Shown piece after piece: positions 58,987-64,000 of a DNA stretch of 64,000 bases. Under the pieces are notes generated by a model, which was not told the DNA's origin, did no database searches, and was given only the letters and a program-made list of their open reading frames with translations. Source of the stretch: Actinomadura violacea (GTDB lineage Bacteria; Actinomycetota; Actinomycetes; Streptosporangiales; Streptosporangiaceae); NCBI RefSeq assembly GCF_017573465.1, contig NZ_JAGEPF010000017.1:1-64000 (forward strand), in the 5' to 3' direction. How positions within the stretch are numbered: position 1 is the stretch's first letter; each line of letters starts with the position of its first letter. The position numbers were made by a program, and so were the translations under genes.

Positions 58987-59904
58987 TCAGGATGCGGGGC
59001 GGCGGCGGACGCGGTCTTGAACGCTGTTGCGGTACGCGCCCGGCGTCACGCCGAGGACGCGCCGGAACCAGCGGGTGAGGTGCGCCTGGTCGGCGAACCC
59101 GACGAGCGATGCGGCCTCCGCGGGCCTATGCCCCGCGTCGAGCAGCGTCCGCGCGCGCGCCACCCGGTGTTGGGCGAGCCATGCGTACGGCGGCATCCCC
59201 ATCGAATCGCGGAAGGCCCGTAGGAGCTGGTACCGGGACAGACCGAGGTCGGCCGCCACCTCCGCCAGGGTAGGCGGACCCACAATCTCGTCCGACAGCC
59301 GCGCCGCGACGGCCCGGGCGATCCCGGACGCGCCCCGTGGCGCGGACCCGCCCGGCGGGACGCGGACGGCGTGCCGCCGGACGATCGCGCCGAGCACCTC
59401 GAGCAGCCGGTTCTCGCCCTCCAGCGGGTCGTCGGCCAGCCGCAGCGACCGGTGCGCGAGCCGCAGCCGGCCGGCCAGGTCCGGGTCGCCGACGATCGGC
59501 TCGCGGAAGTGCGGGAGCCCGCCGTCCCAGCCCGACGCCGCCGCCACCAGCTCCGCCGTCGGGTAGAGGCACAGGTAGGCGAAGCCGCCCTGGTCGGCGG
59601 GACCGCCGGTGTGCGCCTCGCCGGGCTCGATCACCACGATGCTGCCGGCCGCCGAGTACAGCCGCTCGCCGCGGTACCGCATGGTCTCCAGGCCGTCGAC
59701 GCACACGCCGATCGCGAACTCGTCGTGCGCGTGCGGCGCGTAGTGGCGGCGGCCGATCCGCGCGTTGAGCAGGTCGAGCGAGGCGCCCTGGATGCCGTCG
59801 ACCCGCGTCCACACCGCCCGGTCGGGGCGGCGCCCCGCGGCTCCGCCGCCGCCCGGGGCGTCAGGCAGAGAAGACGTGCCGGAGCCGCCAGCGGTCCCGG
59901 TCAC
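58987..59904 (-). CDS. AraC-family transcriptional regulator
   Basis: 305 residues from the GTG at 59902-59904, which has GGAG 7 bp upstream but overlaps the preceding gene by 44 bp; an alternative GTG at 59812-59814 would remove a Gly/Ala-rich 30-residue extension. AraC-type cupin (YAPHAHDEFAIGVCVDGLE; IEPGEAHTG) plus a C-terminal double HTH (TLAEVAADLGLSRYQLLRAF; AASLVGFADQAHLTRWF). Likely controls the EamA exporter downstream. Confidence 0.87.
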   Translation of the reverse strand: MTGTAGGSGTSSLPDAPGGGGAAGRRPDRAVWTRVDGIQGASLDLLNARIGRRHYAPHAHDEFAIGVCVDGLETMRYRGERLYSAAGSIVVIEPGEAHTGGPADQGGFAYLCLYPTAELVAAASGWDGGLPHFREPIVGDPDLAGRLRLAHRSLRLADDPLEGENRLLEVLGAIVRRHAVRVPPGGSAPRGASGIARAVAARLSDEIVGPPTLAEVAADLGLSRYQLLRAFRDSMGMPPYAWLAQHRVARARTLLDAGHRPAEAASLVGFADQAHLTRWFRRVLGVTPGAYRNSVQDRVRRRPAS

Positions 59905-60094
59905 GGCCGAGCTCCGCGACCGCCACGCCCTCCGCGCCGACGACGCGGACCCGGTAGACCCGGCCGTCCTGGGGCGTCCCGTAGGTCTTCAGGACCTCCT
60001 CGACGGCGTAGCGCGACCCCCGCCACTCGTACGCGGTGAGTCGTCCGGCGGGGTCGTGCTCGGCGCGGACCGGCTCGTTCAGAAGGTGCCCCAT
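59861..60094 (-). CDS. DUF6504 family protein under a LexA box
   Basis: 77 residues from the ATG at 60092-60094 (MGHLLNEPVRAEHDPAGRLT, then EWRGSRYAVEEVLKTYG). As I recall, DUF6504 proteins occur near error-prone polymerase genes in actinobacteria; no polymerase gene is present here. An SOS-type box 24-39 bp upstream suggests damage-inducible expression. It is a small soluble protein of unknown biochemical role. Confidence 0.8.
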   Translation of the reverse strand: MGHLLNEPVRAEHDPAGRLTAYEWRGSRYAVEEVLKTYGTPQDGRVYRVRVVGAEGVAVAELGRDRDRWRLRHVFSA

Positions 60095-60117
60095 GAATCC
60101 CGGAGCCTAGCACGCGT

Positions 60118-60133
60118 TCGAACAGATGTTCGC
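60118..60133. promoter_or_regulatory. LexA (SOS) box
   Basis: TCGAAC-AGAT-GTTCGC: the actinobacterial consensus TCGAAC-N4-GTTCGA with one deviation in the last base, sited upstream of the DUF6504 start. Confidence 0.7.
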
Positions 60134-60293
60134 AGGTCGGGGGCCGTCCGGCGAGCCGCGCCGGACGCCCGCGCCGCGGCGCGGCGACCGTTCCGGGCTC
60201 CATGCCGCCATTAAGGCGCAGCCGCCCGGCCATGTCCAGACCATCCGAAATGACCGGCGCCCGCGCGGGTAGGACGGCCCGGGAGGGGGACTC

Positions 60294-60644
60294 ATGATCA
60301 ACGGTGCGCACGTCATCATCTATAGCCGCGACGCGGCCGCCGACCGCGCGTTCCTGCGGGACGTGCTCGGCCTCCCGGACGTCGACGCCGGCCACGGCTG
60401 GCTGATCTTCAAGCTGCCGCCCGCCGAGCTCGCCGCCCACCCCACCGAGGGCGCGCCCCGGCACGAGTTCTACCTGATGTGCGACGACATCCACGCGACC
60501 CTCGACGACCTCGCCGAGCGCGGCGTCCAGGTCGACGTGCCCGTGCGCGACCAGGGCTGGGGACTGCTCGCCGCGATCCGGCTGCCGAGCGGCGGCGAAC
60601 TGCCGATCTACCAACCCCGCCACCCCCTCGCCAAGGACCTGTGA
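60294..60644 (+). CDS. VOC-superfamily protein
   Basis: 116 residues with a GGAGGGGG site before the ATG at 60294. Single VOC module: AHVIIYSRDAAADRAFLRDV, HEFYLMCDDIHATLDDLAER and a C-terminal strand LPIYQP. Typical of glyoxalase-like dioxygenase/lyase or binding proteins; the substrate is unknown. Confidence 0.82.
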   Translation: MINGAHVIIYSRDAAADRAFLRDVLGLPDVDAGHGWLIFKLPPAELAAHPTEGAPRHEFYLMCDDIHATLDDLAERGVQVDVPVRDQGWGLLAAIRLPSGGELPIYQPRHPLAKDL

Positions 60645-60650
60645 GGCCCG

Positions 60651-61726
60651 TCGTCCACAGGCTGGGGGCAACGTTTCACACATCCTCCGACCCTGGTGAG
60701 CAGGCGTTCCGGACGCCGGCTCCACAGCGGAATCCCCAGGCGGCAGGGCCTTTCGAACGTCCGATCGACCCGAGCGGGCGCGTCGCCGCGCCGTCCACAC
60801 CGCCGTCCCTTCACGCACATATTCCACAGCCTGTGGATAACTCCCGTGCACAACCTGGGCACGACCGGTGAGCGCCGTCGTCCACCATTCTTCCCCACCC
60901 GGTCCCCAAACGGCGGGACCGTTGGCCACGACGTGGATAACCCGCTGACCAGCGGTAAGAGCGCTCTCCCCGCGCGCCTGCGCACACCGCGTTCACAGCC
61001 TGTGGGCAATCGCCCTCCACAAGGGCCCGCGGCCGGTGGACGGCGCCGCCCACCGGCAATCCCCAACCACGTCCCCAGCCGCCACCCGATCGACCGCCTG
61101 TGGACGACCGGACACGGTCCGCGAGCGAGAACGGCGCGACATCCCAGCGGGCGGCCACCGACACGGCCGTCCCCGGGGAAGATGGCCACGAGACGGCCGG
61201 GCGGGCAGACTCTGCGGATGACCACCCTCACCCTCTGGCGGCCGGTCGGCCCGGCGGAGCTGGACCTGCTGCGCGCCGCGGAATGGCGGGCGTGGCCGCC
61301 GCGCCTGCCGGACCAGCCGATCTTCTACCCGGTGCTCAACGAGGACTACGCGATCAAGATCGCCCGGGACTGGAACGTGCCCGCGCACGGCTCCGGCTAC
61401 GTCACGAGGTTCGAGGTCGACGCGGGCTTCGCCGAGCGGTACCCGGTCCGCCAGGCGGGCGGCCGGACGATCCTGGAGCTGTGGGTGCCGGCGGACGAGC
61501 TGGAGGAGTTCAACGCGCACATCGTCGGGCCGATCGAGGTCGTCCACGAGTTCCACGCCGAGGCATGACACCTGTGGATAACTTCGCCCGCATTCCGGCG
61601 GCGGCTGCCGTGTCCACCGCCGTCCACCGGTCGTCCCCATCCCCACATCCTGGGGATATCCGCGTCCTCCCTGGCCACAAGCGCTTCCGCTCCCCGGGCG
61701 ACCGGTCGTCCACATCTTGTGGATAA
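60651..61726. promoter_or_regulatory. Cluster of DnaA boxes flanking the 61218 gene
   Basis: Perfect TTATCCACA (as TGTGGATAA) at 60832-60840, 61573-61581 and 61718-61726. TCGTCCACA at 60651-60659, 61100-61108 (minus) and 61706-61714. Near matches at 60791 (CCGTCCACA), 60820 (TATTCCACA), 60932 (TTATCCACG) and 61001 (TTGCCCACA). Spans both gene-free gaps, 60645-61217 and 61569-61785, which hold no other genes. Likely DnaA-binding. Confidence 0.65.
61218..61568 (+). CDS. ADP-ribosylation/crystallin J1-type hypothetical protein
   Basis: 116 residues from the ATG at 61218. Reads LTLWRPVGPAELDLLRAAEW, then PPRLPDQPIFYPVLNEDYA and VTRFEVDAGFAERYPV, ending HIVGPIEVVHEF. I recognise this as a widespread small actinobacterial protein usually annotated 'ADP-ribosylation/crystallin J1'; the enzymatic label is not supported by visible catalytic motifs. 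The only gene inside the DnaA-box cluster. Confidence 0.8.
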   Translation: MTTLTLWRPVGPAELDLLRAAEWRAWPPRLPDQPIFYPVLNEDYAIKIARDWNVPAHGSGYVTRFEVDAGFAERYPVRQAGGRTILELWVPADELEEFNAHIVGPIEVVHEFHAEA

Positions 61727-61785
61727 CTCTGTTCACACCCCTGTGCGCCAGCCGTCCCCAATGGGGACGGACGAGGCGCCGGGCG

Positions 61786-62445
61786 TCAGGTGACCAGGCC
61801 GTTGCGGTAGGCGTAGACGACCGCCTGCACGCGGTCGCGCAGGTCCAGCTTCGTCAGGATGCGGGACACGTAGGTCTTGACGGTCTCCTGGCTGATCACC
61901 AGCGTCGCGGCGATCTCGCTGTTCGACAGCCCGTTGGCGATCAGGCGCAGCACCTCCAGCTCCCGCGGCGCCAGCGCGGTGCCCTCCGGCGTGCCCGGCA
62001 CGGGCCGGATCCGCGCCGCGTACTTGCCGACGAGCTGCCGCGTCACCTCGGGCGCCAGCAGCGCCGCCCCGGACGCGACGGTGCGGATCCCCTGCAGCAG
62101 CTGCGCCGGCGGCGCGTCCTTCAGCAGGAACCCGCTCGCCCCCGCCCGCAGCGCCTCGTAGACGTACTCGTCCAGGTTGAACGTCGTCACGACCAGCACC
62201 TTCACCGGGTTCTCCACCCCGGCGCCGGCCAGCAGGCGGGTCGCCTCGATGCCGTCGAGGACCGGCATCCGGACGTCCATCACCACCATGTCGGGGTCCA
62301 GCCGGCGGGCGAGGTCGACCGCGGCGCGCCCGTCCCCGCACTCGCCGACGACCTCCAGGTCGGGCTGCGCGTCGATGATCGTCGCGAAGCCGGTGCGGAT
62401 GAGCGCCTGGTCGTCGCAGACCAGGACCCGGACCGGCGCGGTCAC
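61786..62445 (-). CDS. NarL/FixJ-type response regulator
   Basis: 219 residues from the GTG at 62443-62445. Receiver domain with phospho-acceptor Asp56 (VVMDVRMP), acidic pocket CDD and Lys in FLLKDAPP. The C-terminal LuxR-type HTH is LAPRELEVLRLIANGLSNSE, then TVKTYVSRILTKL. It overlaps the histidine kinase stop by 4 bp (GTGA), so the pair forms one unit. Confidence 0.94.
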   Translation of the reverse strand: MTAPVRVLVCDDQALIRTGFATIIDAQPDLEVVGECGDGRAAVDLARRLDPDMVVMDVRMPVLDGIEATRLLAGAGVENPVKVLVVTTFNLDEYVYEALRAGASGFLLKDAPPAQLLQGIRTVASGAALLAPEVTRQLVGKYAARIRPVPGTPEGTALAPRELEVLRLIANGLSNSEIAATLVISQETVKTYVSRILTKLDLRDRVQAVVYAYRNGLVT

Positions 62446-63635
62446 GAGGCGCCCCCCGCCGGGATGCGCGCCCGCACCAGGAACCCGCCGCCCGGCCGCG
62501 GGTCCGCGCTGAACTCCCCGCCCAGCGCCGCCACCCGCTCGCCCAGCCCCGCGAGGCCCCGCCCGCTGCCGCCGACGGCCGCGGCCCGCGAGCCCGTGCC
62601 GTCGTTGCCGACCTCCACCGTGATCTCCCTTCCGCCGTACCGCACCTCGACCTCGGCGCGGCTCCCATGGGCGTACTTCAACACGTTCGTCAGGGCCTCC
62701 TGCACGACCCGGAACGCGACGGACTCGGCGCTGCCCGCCGCGACCGCCGCCTCGCCCACCCGGGTGAACTCGACCGGCTGCCCGGCCCGCCGGGTCTGCT
62801 CCACCAGCTCGTCCAGGTCCCCCGCCGAAGGTGCCCGGCCCGGGCCGTCCCCGGAACCCGTGCCGTGGTCGGGGTTGAGCAGGTCGAGCAGATGCCGCAG
62901 GTCGGCGATGGCGCGCCGGCCCGTGTCGGTCACCGTGCTCAGCGTCGCGTCCAGCCGGTCGGGGGCGGCCACCAGATACCGGGCCGCCTCCGCCTGCACC
63001 ACCATCGCCGTCACGTGGTGGGTCACCACGTCGTGGAGCTCGCGGGCGATGCGGGTGCGCTCGGCGGTCCGGGTGGCCTCGGCGACGCGGAGGCGCCGCT
63101 CGGCCTCGGCCGCCCGCGTCGAACGCAGCCACGACCCGACCCCCCAGATCAGTACGAGTGCCAGGTAGAACGTCACGTACTCGTCGACCCGCTCGTTCGC
63201 GCCCGCCCCGTTCACCGCGAACGCGAACGCCACGAACGCGGCCGAGCCCGCCAGCATCACGGTGCGCCGGCGGAACTCCAGGTGCGCGCCCGTGCTCAGC
63301 AGCGCGATCGGCAGCGCCGTGCCCGCGACCAGGTGGTAGCCGCGGATCTGGTCGAAGGCGAACCCCAGCGACACCAGCGTGAGGCACAGCGCCGGCCACC
63401 GCCGCCGCAGGGCCACCGGGAGGCACTCCAGGACGATCACCAGGACCGCCAGAGCGTCGAACGGGCGGGTCGCCATCTCGCCGATCTGCGTCCCCTTGCC
63501 GTGGAAGGCCGGGACGAACGACGAGGCGGCCAGCGCCAGCGCCAGCGGGAGGTCGCGGACCACGACGTCGCACCGCCGCCACACCTCCGCGATCCGGCCG
63601 AGCCCCATCGCCGGGCTCCGCCGCAGAACGATCAT
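62442..63635 (-). CDS. Sensor histidine kinase (HisKA_3 type)
   Basis: 397 residues from the ATG at 63633-63635. Four to six N-terminal membrane helices (no large sensor domain), then the dimerisation/phospho-acceptor helix IARELHDVVTHHVTAM with His201, then a HATPase domain (EALTNVLKYAHG; GRGLAGLGERV). The set resembles DesK/LiaS-like sensors that read membrane state. It overlaps the CPBP gene by 4 bp (ATGA). Confidence 0.93.
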   Translation of the reverse strand: MIVLRRSPAMGLGRIAEVWRRCDVVVRDLPLALALAASSFVPAFHGKGTQIGEMATRPFDALAVLVIVLECLPVALRRRWPALCLTLVSLGFAFDQIRGYHLVAGTALPIALLSTGAHLEFRRRTVMLAGSAAFVAFAFAVNGAGANERVDEYVTFYLALVLIWGVGSWLRSTRAAEAERRLRVAEATRTAERTRIARELHDVVTHHVTAMVVQAEAARYLVAAPDRLDATLSTVTDTGRRAIADLRHLLDLLNPDHGTGSGDGPGRAPSAGDLDELVEQTRRAGQPVEFTRVGEAAVAAGSAESVAFRVVQEALTNVLKYAHGSRAEVEVRYGGREITVEVGNDGTGSRAAAVGGSGRGLAGLGERVAALGGEFSADPRPGGGFLVRARIPAGGAS

Positions 63636-64000
63636 CGGGAGAGCGTAGCGGTCGCGGCGGCACCGGATCCGGCGCTCGCGGAAGCGGCGGCGGCCCGGCG
63701 GGCGGGCACCAGGTGGCCGCGCCGGTGGGCCAGCCACATGAACGCGACGGTCAGCGCCGCTCCGGCCCCGACCGCGTACAGGCTCGCCTCCGGCCCGAAC
63801 TCGCCGCCGGTGATCGGCGACGGGCCCGACGTCGCGCCGTCCAGCAGCCCCTTCGAAGCGCCGTTGCCCGACACCTCGGTGCCGAAGATCCCCGACTCGG
63901 CGAAGTTCCACGCGAAGTGCAGCCCGATCGGCACCCACAGGTTCCGGGTCGCGGCGTACGCGGCGGCCAGCATGCCGCCGGCCTCCACCGCGATCGCGAT
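63632..64000 (-). CDS. CPBP-family intramembrane metalloprotease (5' part outside window)
   Basis: The visible 122 codons are the C-terminal end: EAGGMLAAAYAATRNLWVPI, then GLHFAWNFAES with the second zinc-type His motif of CPBP (Abi) proteases, then a last hydrophobic helix and an Ala/Ser tail. The first EExxxR motif lies beyond the right edge. It is coupled to the two-component genes by an ATGA overlap, hinting that the three act together. Confidence 0.85.
   Translation of the reverse strand: MAIAVEAGGMLAAAYAATRNLWVPIGLHFAWNFAESGIFGTEVSGNGASKGLLDGATSGPSPITGGEFGPEASLYAVGAGAALTVAFMWLAHRRGHLVPARRAAAASASAGSGAAATATLSR

Noticed and set aside
61218..61568. Calling this gene an ADP-ribosyltransferase
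   Set aside because: The name is inherited annotation; no catalytic motif of ADP-ribosyl transferases or hydrolases is visible in 116 residues.
60651..61726. DnaA-box cluster considered as oriC itself
   Set aside because: Neither dnaA nor dnaN adjoins it and no AT-rich unwinding region is visible; kept as a DnaA-binding locus.

Overview
The window is very GC-rich, with strong third-position G/C bias, many GTG and a few TTG starts, and ATGA/GTGA stop-start overlaps. It carries the actinobacterial FhaA-FhaB-PP2C-FtsW-PbpA-PknA-PknB operon, a class E sortase, CrgA, a rhomboid protease, a DLW-39 peptide and a tRNA-Ala(UGC). This points to an actinomycete of the Streptosporangiales/Thermomonosporaceae type (Actinomadura-like; the genus is inference) and to a chromosomal segment near the replication origin, probably with dnaA/gyrA beyond the right edge.

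Layout. 0-7 kb: accessory metabolism and regulation (NmrA-like reductase, AraC regulator, MFS exporter, LysR regulator, quinone-oxidoreductase-like enzyme, VOC protein, secreted Ig-like protein), then tRNA-Leu(CAG). 7.3-16.5 kb: the cell-wall/cell-division kinase operon. 17-26 kb: conserved envelope and housekeeping genes (sortase, DUF881, crgA, rhomboid, cyclophilin, acyltransferase, DEAD-box helicase, rhodanese, GlxA regulator).

26.3-37.0 kb is the outstanding feature: a tightly overlapping nine-gene biosynthetic operon. It holds two SznF-like heme-oxygenase-like diiron oxidases with cupin tails, a Rieske protein, a PRMT-type (SznE-like) methyltransferase, an arginine:X amidinotransferase, three ATP-grasp ligases (one of the permuted glutathionylspermidine-synthase type) and an MFS exporter. 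Both SznF-like proteins keep all seven diiron ligands at exactly the SznF spacing, but neither keeps the full cupin His triad. I read this as an uncharacterised pathway that methylates and N-oxygenates arginine-derived guanidines and joins them to other amino acids, then exports the product.

37-48.4 kb: secreted serine protease, cydABDC with BlaI-type operators, MFS transporter, SepF-like protein, small hypothetical genes, and a TetR/SDR pair with two perfect operators. 48.6-54 kb: CadD-like transporter, then a decayed island stacked against tRNA-Ala(UGC). It holds three copies of a hairpin module, two truncated integrase tails with identical ends, two tRNA 3'-end remnants and two single-gene cargoes, preceded by a duplicated secreted-protein gene. 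54-64 kb: HAD hydrolase, DLW-39, SDR, M64 peptidase, EamA transporter, AraC regulator, an SOS-boxed DUF6504 gene, VOC protein, a striking cluster of DnaA boxes around an ADP-ribosylation/crystallin J1-type gene, a NarL-type two-component system, and a CPBP protease cut by the right edge.
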